Assembly: GCA_950022295.1 (NCBI GenBank)
Contig: OX465595.1
Coordinates: 66,796,770 to 66,860,769, forward strand
DNA: 64,000 nt
Direction of reading: 5' to 3'
Source: Bromus sterilis
Lineage: Eukaryota > Streptophyta > Magnoliopsida > Poales > Poaceae
A model generated the notes under the pieces. The model was not told the origin of the DNA. It did not search any database and saw only the letters and a list, made by a program, of their open reading frames with translations. Within the stretch, counting starts at the first letter, position 1. Every line of letters starts with the position of its first letter. Both the position numbers and the translations under genes were made by a program. Below are positions 10,796 to 24,800 of this stretch, piece by piece.

Positions 10796-12344
10796 AATCT
10801 CCCCCGCTACAAGGAATTCTCATCCTGATAATTAAAAGGTAGTGTAAGGGGTAAAGTTTTGGTTTCGTAATCTAACGAATCTTCTGGTTCTTGTTGTCCT
10901 TTCTTGAATAAGTTAATCTTTCTTTTTGATGTCTTCATTTCTCTGCATCGGTGCATATCGACAAGTTGTCATACTTTCATCGAGGTCTTCATCGTACTTA
11001 CGAATATGTTAGGAGATAAAACTTAAGGGTGTCAGATCGGTACATGGTTAATCAACCGAGGCTGTCCGAGGTTATGGGGTACAAAGTATCTTCCGAGTTT
11101 ATACTCAGAGAAATACATCGAGAGAAAAAACAAAAGGTATAAGAACTGTCAAGCGGATAGGCATGCATTCGATGCCGATGACAGACGATGAAAAGGGGTC
11201 CAGAGCATCAGGCATAAGCATGATATCGGGTCGAATATTGCAAGGTAGATGACAAGAGTCAGGTTTCGATCCTGTGGAACTATGGGTTATGGGCCCACAT
11301 TGAATAAGAAGGGTGGCGACATTCCATGCGATCACGATGCAAGGTTTGTCAGAGAACAGATCTCCAGTTATCTCAGCAATGACGTCGGTACCAAGGGCGA
11401 GGGACGAAGAGAATCATTTTCCTGCTCTTTAAAACGAGGAGGACCAATTGGCAAAACTCTCATCCATCGGTGGTAACGGAAAGGTTACCCATGATAGTAA
11501 CAGGTTGTACCGACAGAGTAGTACACCGAAGTGTTTACATAAGCATGGGATTATCACTGCTTAGATAAGACACATTATAAAAAAGTTTAAATAGACCAAT
11601 GGAAAGGAAAATGTGAGTATACACAAGTATCAGGTACATATCCTTCCCAAGGTAAAGTAGAGCACGGTATACACGACCAAGTTGTATTGGTAGGGAGTCA
11701 AGGAAGGTTGTCGATGATAACACAAATCATCATGGGGAAGGGATGGTATTTCACACAATGAATTCAATTAACACTTGGAAGAAGCCAAGTAATATCAGTC
11801 GGATAATAATCCACCAAAGGTCGGGTGGTTTGCAAAGGATCTGATGTGAGTACCGGCACTCAACCAGAAGGAGAAATAATGCAAAGGCATCGGGTGATAG
11901 AAGCATATGAATAATTCGATGCTTAAGTACAAGGGAATTATAATTTCCATATCGGGAGGTGGATGTAATTATCCATACGGACTTATCGGTGGCAGGGGAT
12001 TGCAAAGGCGATGAACACGTAGGTTCTCGGGAATTTATCGGAGCGTAATCTTCGGAATCTTTAGGTGAAGCAAGCGATCATCTGGAATGAATGGCTCTCC
12101 GGGAGGAAGTAGTCACGAGAACCTAGAGTTAGTGTTAATAAAATCTTTAACCCGAAAGGAAGAGAGAGAGCAGAGTCCCAGAGTAAAGGTGAGGAGAAAA
12201 AGATCCTAATACCACCCATTTTGCAACGTGGGCCGATAAGCCACACGACACTGTTAGTAAAGCAGTTTTGCAAAGACTAGACTCGACTTCGACCAAGGAG
12301 TTGGAAGGGGGGTTTCCTATAGACAGTTGGCTCTGATACCAACT
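10796..12344 (-). mobile_element. LARD element A, non-coding interior
   Basis: In minus orientation this runs from the primer-binding site at 12341 to a purine tract next to the LTR (GGGGGAGATT, 10796-10805). It aligns by eye along its length with the interior of element B (20298-21858): both carry the GCGAGGGACGAAGAGAA block, the ATCGGGAGGTGGATG block and the ACTCGACTTCGACCAAGGAG block. No gag, protease, reverse transcriptase or integrase motif was found in any frame, and open frames are below 90 codons. Two members keeping the same 1.55 kb interior argues that this is a family-specific body and not a random deletion. Confidence 0.8.
12329..12341 (-). promoter_or_regulatory. Primer-binding site of element A (initiator Met tRNA type)
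   Basis: The minus strand reads TGGTATCAGAGCC, the complement of the plant initiator methionine tRNA 3' end. It lies 3 nt inside the LTR boundary at 12345. Confidence 0.88.
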
Positions 12345-12350
12345 TGTGAC

Positions 12351-13926
12351 TGATGGCTTCTCGCCCTTCGTTGGTGAGCCCCAAGTGGAAGGCGTGATGT
12401 AGCACAGCAGCAAGTTTCCCTCGGTGAAGATACCAAGGTTTGTCTCCAGTAGGACTCCAGAGATGATAAGTAGGTGTCAGCGGCGCAACTGACGTGGACC
12501 TGCACACAGACATAGATAACTTTGTTCCCAACGAAGTTCAGAGAGGTTGTCAATCTCTCCGGTCTTGTTGTTCACAAAGGGTAAAACACAAGGGATAATG
12601 ACAGCAATTGAAAGTAAAAGCAGAAAAGTAAAGATAGTGATGTCTCTCTCCCAAAAGATGTCTAAAACTGCTATGCGAGGTAAACAAATTACAGAAGGGA
12701 AATTGATAGGATTATGAACGCACCACAATGCTAACTATGCTACAAAAGAAAGGAAGAGGCTCAAAAGCACGGGCAGTACGCAAAAATAAGTAGACAGTAA
12801 TCCAACTGCATCTACTACTAATCATCCACCTTGAGATATCTATCCAGAACATCTAGCTGGTATTAAGTTGCGAGCCCCACCCAAAGTGTAAACCCAAAGC
12901 AACAGACAACTGCATTAAAAAGAACCTTGCGTAAAGTAAACAATCCTTGCAACCGCGGTTACAAGCACCGTTGTTTTCCCCCTTGTGGAAACAGCACATC
13001 CCCTAGACTCATGTTTCTGTCACTCAAGCGTGTCATCGGGGGGCATGAACCCACAATCGAGCATAACGTTCCCTCTTGGAGTCACTACCGACTAATTGGC
13101 CAAAGCAATAAACAGCAACGGAGAACATGCAAGAATTACTTAGGAACAAAAATATAAGAGATAAAAACCAAATATATTACTCTATCACAATCTGAACATA
13201 ATCTCAAAATCCATCTGATCCCATCAAACTCAGCATAGCAATAGCAGAAAGATTACAAAAGTGCCTCGATCATGTAGGGCAGCTCACGAGGTCTAAACCA
13301 TGAAGAACAAAGAGGGGAGGAGAACATCACATAGCTACTGATCACGGACCCATGGTCCAAGGAAAACTACTCACGAGACATCCGGGGAGCATCCATGGTG
13401 GAGAGGATACTCTCGGAGGTCGGCCCTCCCTCCGGCAGGGTGCCGGGAAGAGGTCTTCTGGTGCTCCCAATCTTGGAAGCGCGGCGGCGGCGGAACAGAG
13501 GCGAGTTTGCGAAATAGGGTTCTATCTTCGGAGTTTCCCCGTGACGGAGAATAAATAGGCGAAGGGGGGCAGCCAGAGGTGGACCAGGGGCCCCAGGCGC
13601 CCCCCTAGCGCGTCCAGGGATGGGGCCGCGCCGGGTGGCCGCCTGGGCCCCCCTGGCTCCCCTCTGGCCCCTCTCGGGCTCTTCGCGAAGCTTCCTGTAC
13701 GCTGATTTTTCCTGTATTTTTCCCGGAATTTTTCTGGCACTTTTTATATGGGGAAAAACTGAAATATAAAAACAGCAGAAAACAGGAACTGGCACTGGGG
13801 TGCACTGAGTGAATAGGTTAGTCCAAATATGATCAAAAGTGTATGAAAGTGTATCTAGATCATAGCAATATCACACAAAACTTGCATGGAGCAAGCAGAA
13901 ATTATAGATACGTTTTGGACGTATCA
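12351..13926 (-). repeat. 3' LTR of the Athila-like element
   Basis: 1,576 bp, pairing with 30187-31786. The minus strand starts TGATACGTCCAAAACGTATC at 13926 and ends GAGAAGCCATCA at 12351. A GC-rich block lies at 13400-13700. Open frames in it (up to about 140 codons) occur on the minus strand in both LTRs with changing ends, and are not recognised proteins. Confidence 0.9.
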
Positions 13927-15472
13927 ACATCCCCAAGCTTAATTCCTGCTCGTCCTCGAGTAGGTAAATGATAACAACATAATTTCTGTGGTGACATGCT
14001 AGCAACCATATAAGAACTTTGAAAATTAAAGCAATCAAGTTTAGAGATTCAATTCAAGTCATAACATGCAAGAGTCTATATTAGCATTGAAACAAGTAAC
14101 AAAAGAACATTAGGTCCAAGAGCTCTCGCTGTCCGTGACTCGAATGTCTCCAAATGGTGTTTGCGTGCAAGAAGGGGGATAGGGAATACGAGAAAAAAGT
14201 ATTTTTGTGTTGAGAACTCAATCTACTAAAGTTTCACACTTGGTCCTCTTTGGAATCTTATCTTGACTCATCCCCAGACCACTAGCCAGGTACAAGTCAA
14301 TTTGATCCACTCCTTTTTGATATTTTGAGCACTCATGCAATGGATGAGCGTAAGCACGAGAGTTGACACTTAGGATGGCAAAGAGAGAAGTATGGAGGAG
14401 GAAGACAAAAAGGATGAGAAAGGCTCACATCAATGAGGACAATCATAGGCAAGAGATGCCAAATGATAAATATGATGTGAGGAGTAGGCATTGCCATGCA
14501 ACGGATGCACATACGAGCTAGGAAGCTCTCCAATGGAACTAGTGGGGGGTGCATCTTACTTGCTCGCTCATGAAGACCTAGAGCTTGTTTAAGGAGGCTC
14601 ATCCTTGGAATATGCAAGCCAAGTTCTATAGTGTGAAGGTCCCCACATCGCTATATGCATAATGATCATCTCTATGGACTACAAGGATATAAAGGGAGTA
14701 CTAGTGTGGATATCTCAAAAGGATAGTAGTGTTGCCCCTTTCTCTCTTTTTATTTCTTTTTTTTCTCTTTTTTTTATATTTTTTGTATTTTTTTGTGGCC
14801 TCAATGGCTCTTTCTATTTAACTCTCATTTGTCCTCTTCGGGATCTTTTATTCTGTCCACTTTGGGATCTTTTCCTCACTTAAGGGCACCACTCTATTTT
14901 ACAAGAGGGTATATAAGATCTTTCACACTTTACAAGGTACTAAAAACATAAAGAAGATGTAGCTATCATGATATATGCAATGTATGTCGCTGCCAGTGTA
15001 GCAGGAACATGTATGACATGAAGATCAAGTCATGAAGAGGTGGATGTTGCATGGCAATATATCTCGGAAAGGCTGTGGAAATGCCTTGATAGGTAGGTAT
15101 GGTGGCTGTTTTGAGGAAAGATATAAAGAGGCTTATGATGACAGAGCGTATCATGCCAAGGGTTTGGATGTACCGGCGAAGGTGGACACCAACTCTCGGA
15201 ATGAGAAGAAGGCAATGCACGGCACGGGAGAGGCTAGCCAAATATGGGAAGGTGGAAGTGTCAACTTTCAATACTTACATTAGTCCGAAGAACTCATGCA
15301 CTTATTATTGGTAACTCTCAATCTAATAAGGAGGTTCACAAAGAGACAAGTACCCCGAGGAGGAGTGTATGGGGGTTTGGTTATCCTTGCGCATCCTCGA
15401 CTCATGGTACGTGAGTGTTCTCTGATATTCGATCCCTCCAAAGATTAGTGATCCATCTAGTAGCTAGAGTTC
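13927..15472 (-). mobile_element. 3' untranslated interior of the Athila-like element
   Basis: Next to the LTR the minus strand reads CTCGAGGACGAGCAGGAATT then AAGCTTGGGGATGT, the polypurine-tract context usual in Athila-type elements. The rest is AT-rich with a T-run block near 14740-14800 and no recognisable domain. It is cut at 15472 by element B, with duplication AGTTC at 15468-15472 and 26684-26688. Confidence 0.7.
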
Positions 15473-18400
15473 TGTGACGCCCCCAAAATCAGACCGTGTA
15501 CAGTAATCATACACGCAAGGTACACGATCGAGATCAGGGACTCACGGTGAGATATCACAACACAACTCTACAAATAAAAATAATAGAAGCGGTTTAATAC
15601 AAGCCAGGGGCCACGAGGGCTCGAATACAACAGCCCGAGAGCACAAGGTCAGCAGAAGCAAAAGTATCTGAGTATAGACACAAGGATACAAGGTTTCCTT
15701 AAGAAGGCTAGCACCAAATCAACACTCGATCGAAAAGGCGAGGCCTCCTGCCTGGGAACCTCCAAACTACTCCTGGTCAAAGGGGAACTCGACGTCATAG
15801 AAGGCATCGGGGATCTTCATGTTGTTGTGGTCGGCATCAGGGATCTCCTGCTCCTGGACTCCAAGGCTCCAACGTCGACTGCAGCGGCCGATCAGGCAAA
15901 ACAAAAAGGGGGGAAATAAAGCAGGTGAGTATCTAGCATACCCGCGAGTCTTACGTCCGCTACTAAGCATTATGCATTGTATCAACGGAAATAAGAGGCT
16001 GTACATAGTGGACTGAAAGACAGAAATCCAGAGCAAGGGTAAGAAGCTAGGCCTATCGAAGACTAGCATCTTCCGACGATGTCTTGCAGGATGAGGTAAG
16101 AATCAGCCAACAGTTTATATAAAGCATAAAGTAATAATGCAGCAGAAGTTGCTGCAGCATTGTATAATAATAAGTTGTAATAATTAGCAATGCCTCCGAG
16201 TTCACCTCCTCGACATCCCCGCGAGGAAGAAAACCCGGAACCATACAGTTTAATAATAATAGTTTCTAGTGGTAAGATCCAGCTTCAGCATAAAGCGTCC
16301 TGTTACCGTGGACACGACTATCCGAATAGATTAATCTTCCCTGCAGGGGTGCACTTGTCTTACGCTACACGCACGGATCTCCAGGGGGGCGGGAACCTTG
16401 TTAGGGAACGCTCCACCGAGGCTATCCGACACTTCGTAGCCCATCTTTCAAACTCAACAGAGAGGCCATCCGCCGGTCTAAATCCTAAGTACGCCGGGCC
16501 TTGGACCCCAACCCGAACGTACTCCTGCACGGTGCGTGGATGGCCGGTGAAGTTAAAGCAAATCCAAATAAGACACCACCGCGCGAGCAAATAAGACAAC
16601 GCCACTTCCCGGCAATCAGCCCGCAGTACTGCTGACGTCTGAAGAGTCCTCGGACGACACTACGAAGCAGAGGAGCCCATAACTCGTAATTCCCACGGGT
16701 AGGTAGTGCGTACATGGCATATAGCCAACTCAAGACATTCCCTGAACCATTTAGCATTTTAATTAACCTGCGTGACAACCGTTATCGTTGCCTCGACTTA
16801 ACTGACCCGCGGACAACGACAGCAGCCAGGACCACCAGTACATCGGTGCCTGCCCTGTCGTCCCACCAAGTCACTGCGGTTACCAACAAGGTGAACCGTC
16901 TCCTTACCTTGTCTCGCGTGTGATCCTGGAGGAGCTCGACTTTCGTGGTTTTGGTAACTCTCGCGGCCAACGATCAGGGGTCAAGCACACCGGTACACTG
17001 GTCGTACCCTCCCTGTCGTCCCATCGCAATACCTCTCGCGGGCACCGTTGGGTCGCCCGACTTCTTACCTTTAAGGACACCAGTTGGTTCGAGTCCCTAC
17101 CATTAAGTGAAACCAGGAGGAATCACCCTCGATGGTACACTTGAGCTGGCTCGACTGAGACATCAGCGGAATGATCTAAAGAGGTAAACCTCATATCATC
17201 CCGGTGATGCTACGCTACTGAGCCGACGAGAGTGAAATACGAGTCCATTCCACTCGTAAGCCAAACTCGAAGCGACTCGGCAGAGTCTCGCCGTTGTAGG
17301 TTCCCTAGGGTGTCTGCATTGATCCGTACTTGTTGCAGTTGTAATATATCGTTCCCGCGATCACTCCCAGAGTGATCACGGCCCGCTATCTAATCCTAAC
17401 TAACAATGCGCAGGGCTTACTGCTGAATAATGCATAAGTAATAATAGGCAGCATAGGATAAAGGAGGTACATCAAGGGGCGACGAAAACAGGCTATGCAA
17501 TTGAATAGGATTGTAATCGTAGCAGCAGAAGTAACAATGCCTAGTGCAAGAAATGTACGGAAAGATAGGCGATATCTGGGGAAGAGAATGGCTCTGCTTG
17601 CCTGGAAGCTCGGTAGTAGCGGTACGGTCGTCGATGAAGTAGTCGTACTCGGCAACGTTGTCGTCGGCGGCAGCATCGGGGTCTATCGTTGAATAAAGGG
17701 GGGGGGATAAACAATAAATACACAACAATAATATACAAACAATTGCATGACATGACAGATGAAATGTAAACGGTGTTCTAACGCAGTGCAATGCACATTG
17801 CTCGGAACGGAAATTCATCTGGGGATGAACTACCGGCTCCGGGTGATTACCGGACAGATGATCCGGAGGGGAAGGTATCATGCCGGAGGTGTCATGGGTA
17901 CCGGACAAACATAAGGGGGGTGTATCCGTGCTAGTTGATCTATTCTGAGAAACATTCGTGTTCGGAATAAATTCATCCGGGCACTCTAACAGTACCGGAC
18001 AGTTTATCGGACAGATGGTCCGAAGGGGGACGGTTCGATGTTTGGTATGTTAGAGGGGTGTGGTAGACAAACAGATAGCGTATACGTATACGTTATATTT
18101 TTCTGATCAATTTTTATGTATAAAGTATTTTGATCTGAGTTACGGTTTATTTTATATAATTTTTCAAAGCTTTAATCATTTTAAACCAATTTTTGGATTT
18201 ATTTAATTGTTTAATAAACATTATCCAGAATAGTAAAGTTGACTGGTCAAACTGAAAATAGGGGCCCACAGGTCATAGGCGGTGCCTTTGACCTGGTCAA
18301 CTGACCAGTGGGGCCACCCTGTCAGCCACACACTATTTATAAATCATTTTATTTAATCATTTTAACAGTGGGACCCAGCATTCAGTCTCACATGTGCTAA

Positions 18401-20297
18401 TAATCTGTTTTCATTTTGTTTAATGGGCTGGGGCCCAGGCGTCACTGACATATTAGTTAATAGGTTAACTTTTAATTTGCAGGGACTTAACAGTGGCTTA
18501 GCCTCTAATTAAAACCGGGGCGGGGCCACCAGTCAGTGGGTCAACCCCACTGGCTTAAGCCAGCCCGAGCCAGAGGACACATCGGCCATGGCCGTGGCCA
18601 CGGGCCAGTGGCGGGCATGGCGAGGCCGGCCTACCCAGGGAAGCGAGGTCGCGGCAGCCAGTAGTTGGCGCGGCGAGGGCGCGACCAGCGCGAGGCAAGG
18701 CGTGGCCCGGGCGCGCACGGTGGTGGCCACGGGCACGGGCCGTGCGGCGCGCAGCCATGGCGTCCACCGGCGAGGGGCACGACGCTACGGTGGGAAACGA
18801 AGGGGGAAATAGGGGGGATTTACGGGAGGGCTCACGGCGGGGTGGTAGGGAGGGGCAGCGTGCTCGACGGAGGCTCGGAGTGGCCGGAATTTGCGGCGCG
18901 AGCGGCGAGGCAGAGGAGGTAGATGGCGTCGATCCCAAGAGCTCGAGGCGTCCACGGCTCGATTCCATCGGCAGGGTGGCATAGTAGTGTGAGGCGATGC
19001 GGTAGGACAAGCTCGCGCGGCCGGAGGTGGCCAATGGCCACGGCGACCACGGTGGCGCGGCCACGGCGGGCTCGGGCAAGGTGGAGAAGAAGAGGGTGAG
19101 GGGGAAGAGGGGAGGGAGCTTCAGGGGGTGGGTGGCGTTGGCCTTATCGTCCCCGAGGGAGCAGGTGAGGGAGGAGGGGGGAGCAGGTGAGGGGGGCTGG
19201 CCAGGCAGTGGCCATGGCGCCCTGCTTGCCATGCATGGTGGGGGAGGGGGGTAGGTGGAGGGGAGAAGGAGAGAGAGAGGGGCTGGGCCCAGGGTGGGCC
19301 TCGCCCTAGGCCGGATTTAGGGGGTTTTCATTTTTCTATTCTTTTTCTTTTTGTTTTCTTTCTGTTTTATTTAGTTTAGCGACCAATAGAGTTTTGTAAA
19401 ATATGGACATGGACCCAATACTTGTGTTGCTTATTATTGAAATGTTCTAAAAAGTTTGAGCCCAAACAAAAATCATTTTAACTTTGTTATATATTTTAAA
19501 GGGTTAAATGGGGGCCTTTTAGCTACTGTTTCAAATGTTTAAGATAGTTAAATATTATAATAAATATTATTAACCATGGCATATTGATCTACTAACTTTT
19601 AGGTATTTTATAAAATTGTTTGCACCATTTTGTGTTCATTTAAAATTCCCACATGTTTATTATAATTTCCCTGGTAAACTCATAATCACTAAGTAATTGT
19701 TTTTATTCCTTATTATTACCAAATCACCTTAATAAAAAAACCCCAACCACTTTAAGGTGACCTACTGATTATTTGGTATTTAATAAAATTGTTTCCTTAA
19801 TTTTTTTGGATCAACTATTATTCCCACTTGTTTATTTTAATTACCATGACAATTTAATAATCCCCAAACAATAGTTTTTATTTCATAATACTATACCATT
19901 TTAATAAAACAACCATTGCTATATTATCATGGCCTAAGATTGCTAGGCATTTTATTTAATATGTTTCATTAACTTTGGTTTAACTAAGGTTTCCATTTTC
20001 ATTTAAATTTTAAAAACAATTTTGATAATCCCACAACATTGGTTTCACAATCATCAGTGACTTGGGATCATTGTTGAGACTAGGAGTTGACTTTGTTTAG
20101 TTAATGGCAAGACGATTTAATAATCAGCCACCATTTCTTGGAGCAATATCATAACCCACAAGTATTTGAAAATTTTATCAGGGTTGGAAATTGACAGAGC
20201 TATGATCAAGGTGATCATGGTTTGATCATCAACAATAATGATCACTAACAGTGGAATCACTGTAGTGATTACTGTTACTGATTCTGAGGGTGTTACA
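15473..20297 (-). repeat. 3' LTR of element B
   Basis: Pairs with 21859-26683. It carries the palindrome-module variant CTATCCGAATAG at about 16318-16329, and on the minus strand an acidic reading segment stopping at 15767-15769. A GC-rich leader lies at 18530-19320. The 225-codon minus-strand frame in the leader is proline/alanine-rich, has no family resemblance and follows base composition. Confidence 0.92.
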
Positions 20298-21858
20298 AAT
20301 CTCCACCACTACAAAGAATTCTCGTCCCGAGAATTAAAAGTAGTGTAAGGGGTAGAGTTTCGGTTTCGCCTTCTAACAAATCTTCTGGTTCTTGTTGTCC
20401 TACTCGAAGAAATTAATCCTTCACGTTGAGGCCTTCACTGCTCTGTATCGGTGCATCTCGATGAGTTTTTATCCTTTCTTCGAGGGCTTCATCGCACTTA
20501 CGAACAGGTTAAGAGATAAAGCTTAAGGGGGTCGGATCGATACAAGATCAGTCAAATGGGGTTGCTCAAGGGTATGGGTACAAAGTCCTTCCGAGTTTAA
20601 CCTCAGGGAAGTACATCGTGAGAAGTTTTAAGCGGATAGGCACGTATTCGATGCCGATGACGGAAGATGGGAAAGGGGCCCCGATCATCAGACACAATCA
20701 CCGAGTCTGATATCGGACGGAATATCACAAGGTTGATGACAAGAGTCAGGTTTCGGTCCTGTGGAACTGTGGGTTATGGGACCCATTGAACCAGGGTGGT
20801 GACATTCAATGCGATCAAGTTGGAAGGGTATGACGGAGATCAACTTGTAAACTATGTCGGCAACAACATCTGTGACAAGGGCGAGGGACGAAGAGAACCA
20901 TTTTCCTGCTCGTTAAGACGAGGCGGACCAATTGGCAAAGTTCTCGTCCATCGGTGGTCACCAAGATGTCATCAACAATGGCAACAAGGGTTACTGACGA
21001 GGTAGTACACCGCGGTGTTTACATAAGCAGGGAATCATCGCTGCTCAGATAATTTATATCACAAGAAAGGTTAAACAGACCAATGGAAGGGAGAATTTGA
21101 CTGTTTGATTAATCAGACCAAAGGAAGAGAAAAGTGATGATACACAAGTATCACGTGTATAGATTTCCCAAAGAAAGCAGAGCACGATATACATGACCAA
21201 GTTGTTTTGGCACGGAGCCAAGGGAGGTTGTCGATGATACACAAATCATCGAGGGACAGGGATGTTATTTCACACGGTGAATCCAATTGACACATGGAAT
21301 AAGCCACGTAAGAGTAGTCGGATAATAACCCACGAAAAGGTCGAATGGTTCGCAAAGGATCCGATGTGAGTATCGGCACTCAATCGGGAGGAGAAAGAAT
21401 GCAAAGGCATCGGGTGATGGAAGCATCGGAATAATTTGATGCTTAAGTACAAGGGAATCGTGTTTTCCCGATCGGGAGGTGGATGCAATCATCCATACGG
21501 ACTTATCGGTGGCAAGGAATTGCAAAGGCGATGAACACGTAGGTTCTCGGGAGTTTATCAGAGAGTAATCGTCGGAATCTTCAGGTGAAGCAAGCGATCA
21601 TCTTGGGTGAAGGGCTCTCCGGGTAGATGCGTCCACGAGATCCTAATGTCAGAGTTAGCAAAATTACCCGAAAGGATAAGAGAGTAGAAACCCAGAGTAA
21701 AGGTATGGAGAAAAAGGATCCTAATCCCATCCAGTTTGCGACGTGGGCCGATAAGCCACACGACACTGTTAGTAAAGTAGTTTTGCAAAGACTAGACTCG
21801 ACTTCGACCAAGGAGTTGGAAGGGGGTGTCCTACAGGCTGTCGGCTCTGATACCAACT
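20298..21858 (-). mobile_element. Non-coding interior of element B
   Basis: This 1.56 kb lies between the primer-binding site and the purine tract and is homologous to A's interior (10796-12344). Frames are short, up to about 90 codons, and do not align in reading frame between A and B. No retroelement domain is seen. A strongly folded packaging or dimerisation RNA is a possible role, untested. Confidence 0.8.
21843..21855 (-). promoter_or_regulatory. Primer-binding site of element B
   Basis: TGGTATCAGAGCC on the minus strand, 3 nt from the LTR edge at 21859; initiator Met tRNA type, identical to A's. Confidence 0.9.
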
Positions 21859-24800
21859 TGTGACGCCCCCAAAATCAGACCGTGTACAGTAATCATACAC
21901 GCAAGGTACACGATCGAGATCAGGGACTCACGGTGAGATATCACAACACAACTCTACAAATAAAAATAATAGAAGCTGTTTAATACAAGCCAGGGGCCAC
22001 GAGGGCTCGAATACAACAGCCCGAGAGCACAAGGTCAGCGGAAGCAAAAGTATCTGAGTATAGACACAAGGATACAAGGTTTCCTTAAGAAGGCTAGCAC
22101 CAAATCAACACTCGATCGAAAAGGCGAGGCCTCCTGCCTGGGAACCTCCAAACTACTCCTGGTCAAAGGGGAACTCGACGTCGTAGAAGGCATCGGGGAT
22201 CTTCATGTTGTTGTGGTCGGCATCGGGGATCTCCTGCTCCTGGACTCCAAGGCTCCAACGTCGACTGCAGCGGCCGATCAGGCAAAACAAAAAGGGGGGA
22301 AATAAAGCAGGTGAGTATCTAGCATACCCGCGAGTCTTACGTCCGCTACTAAGCATTATGCATTGTATCAACGGAAATAAGAGGCTGTACATAGTGGACT
22401 GAAAGACAGAAATCCAGAGCAAGGGTAAGAAGCTAGGCCTATCGAAGACTAGCATCTTCCGACGATGTCTTGCAGCATGAGGTAAGAATCAGCCAAGAGT
22501 TTATATAAAGCATAAAGTAACAATGGAACAGAAGTTGTTGCAGCATTGTATAATAATAAGTTGTAATAATTAGCAATGCCTCCGAGTTCACCTCCTCGAC
22601 ATCCCCGCGAGGAAGAAAACCCGGAACCATATAGTTTAATAATAATAGTTTCTAGTGGTAAGATCCAGCTTCAGCATAAAGCGTCCTGTTACCGTGGACA
22701 CGGCTATTCGAATAGATTAATCTTCCCTGCAGGGGTGCACTTGTGTTACGCTACACGCACGGATCTCCAGGGTGGCGGGAACCTTGTTAGGGAACGCTCC
22801 ACCGAGGCTATCCGACACATCGTAGCCCATCTTTCAAACTCAACAACGAGGCCATCCGCCGGTCTAAATCCTAAGTACGCCGGGCCTTGGACCCCAACCC
22901 GAACGTACTCCTGCACGGTGCGTGGCTGGCCGGTGAAGTTAAAGCAAATCCAAATAAGACACCACCACGCGAGCAAATAAGACAGCGCCACTTCCCGGCA
23001 ATCAGCCCGCAGTACTGCTGACGTCTGAAGAGTCCTCGGACGACACTACGAAGCAGAGGAGCCCATAACTCGTAATTCCCACGGGTATGTAGTGCGTACA
23101 TGGCATATAGCCAACTCAAGACATTCACTGAACCTTTTAGCATTTTAATTAACCTGTGTGACAACCGTTATCGTTGCCTCGACTTAACTGACCCGCGGAC
23201 AACGACAGCAGCCAGGACCACCAGTACATCGGTGCCTGCCCTGTCGTCCCACCAAGTCACTGCGGTTACCAACAAGGTGAACCGTCTCCTTACCTTGTCT
23301 CGCGTGTGATCCTGGAGGAGCTCGACTTTCGTGGTTTTGGTAACTCTCGCGGCCAACGATCAGGGGCCAAGCACACCGGTACACTGGTCGTACCCTCCCT
23401 GTCGTCCCGTCGCAATACCTCTCGCGGGCACCGTTGGGTCGCCCGACTTCTTACCTTTAAGGACACCAGTTGGTTCGAGTCCCTACCATTAAGTGAAACC
23501 AGGAGGAATCACCCTCGATGGTACACTTGAGCTGGCTCGACTGAGACATCAGCGGAATGATCTAAAGAGGTAAACCTCATATCATCCCGGTGATGCTACG
23601 CTACTGAGCCGACGAGAGTGAAATACGAGTCCATTCCACTCGTAAGCCAAACTCGAAGCGACTCGGCAGAGTCTCGCCGTTGTAGGTTCCCTAGGGTGTC
23701 TGCATTGATCCGTACCTGTTGCAGTTGTAATATATCGTTCCCGCGATCACTCCCAGAGTGATCACGGCCCGCTATCTAATCCTAACTAACAATGCGCAGG
23801 GCTTACTGCTGAATAATGCATAAGTAATAATAGGCAGCATAGGATAAAGGAGGTACATCAAGGGGCGACGAAAATAGGCTATGCAATTGAATAGGATTGT
23901 AATCGTAGCACCAGAAGTAACAATGCCTAGTGCAAGAAATGTACGGAAAGATAGGCGATATCTGGGGAAGAGAATGGCTCTGCTTGCCTGGAAGCTCGGT
24001 AGGAGCGGTACGGTCGTCGATGAAGTAGTCGTACTCGGCAAAGTTGTCGTCGGCGGCAGCATCGGGGTCTATCGGAGAATAAAGGGGGGGAGAAACAATA
24101 AATACACAACAATAATATACAAAAAATTGCATGAAATGACAGATGAAATGTTAACGGTGTTCTAACGCAGTGCAATGCACATTGCTCGGAACGGAAATTC
24201 ATCTGGGGATGAACTACCGGCTCCGGGTGATTACCGGACAGATGATCCGGAGGGGAAGGTATCATGCCGGAGGTGTCATGGGTACCGGACAAACATAAGG
24301 GGGGTGTATCCGTGCTATTTGATCTATTCTGAGAAACATTCGTGTTCGGAATAAATTCATCCGGGCACTCTAACAGTACCGGACAGTTTATCGGACAGAT
24401 GGTCCGAAGGGGGACGGTTCGATGTTCGGTATGTTAGAGGGGTGTGGTAGACAAACAGATAGCGTATACGTATACGTTATATTTTTCTGATCAATTTTTA
24501 TGTATAAAGTATTTTGATCTGAGTTACGGTTTATTTTATATAATTTTTCAAAGCTTTAATCATTTTAAACCAATTTTTGGATTTATTTAATTGTTTAATA
24601 AACATTATCCAGAATAGTAAAGTTGACTGGTCAAACTGAAAATAGGGGCCCACAGGTCATAGGCTGGGGCTTTGACCTAGTCAACTGACCAGTGGGGCCA
24701 CCCTGTCAGCCACACACTATTTATAAATCATTTTATTTAATCATTTTAACAGTGGGACCCAGCAGTCAGTCTCACATGTGCTAATAATCTGTTTTCATTT

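Noticed and set aside
16190..16594. 134-codon plus-strand frame repeated at 22576-22980
   Set aside because: It is antisense to the element and duplicated only because it lies in both LTRs of element B.
18555..19232. 225-codon minus-strand frame in element B's LTR (also 24939-25616)
   Set aside because: Proline/alanine/arginine-rich, overlaps other long frames on both strands in a GC-rich leader, absent as a frame from element A, and matches no family I know.
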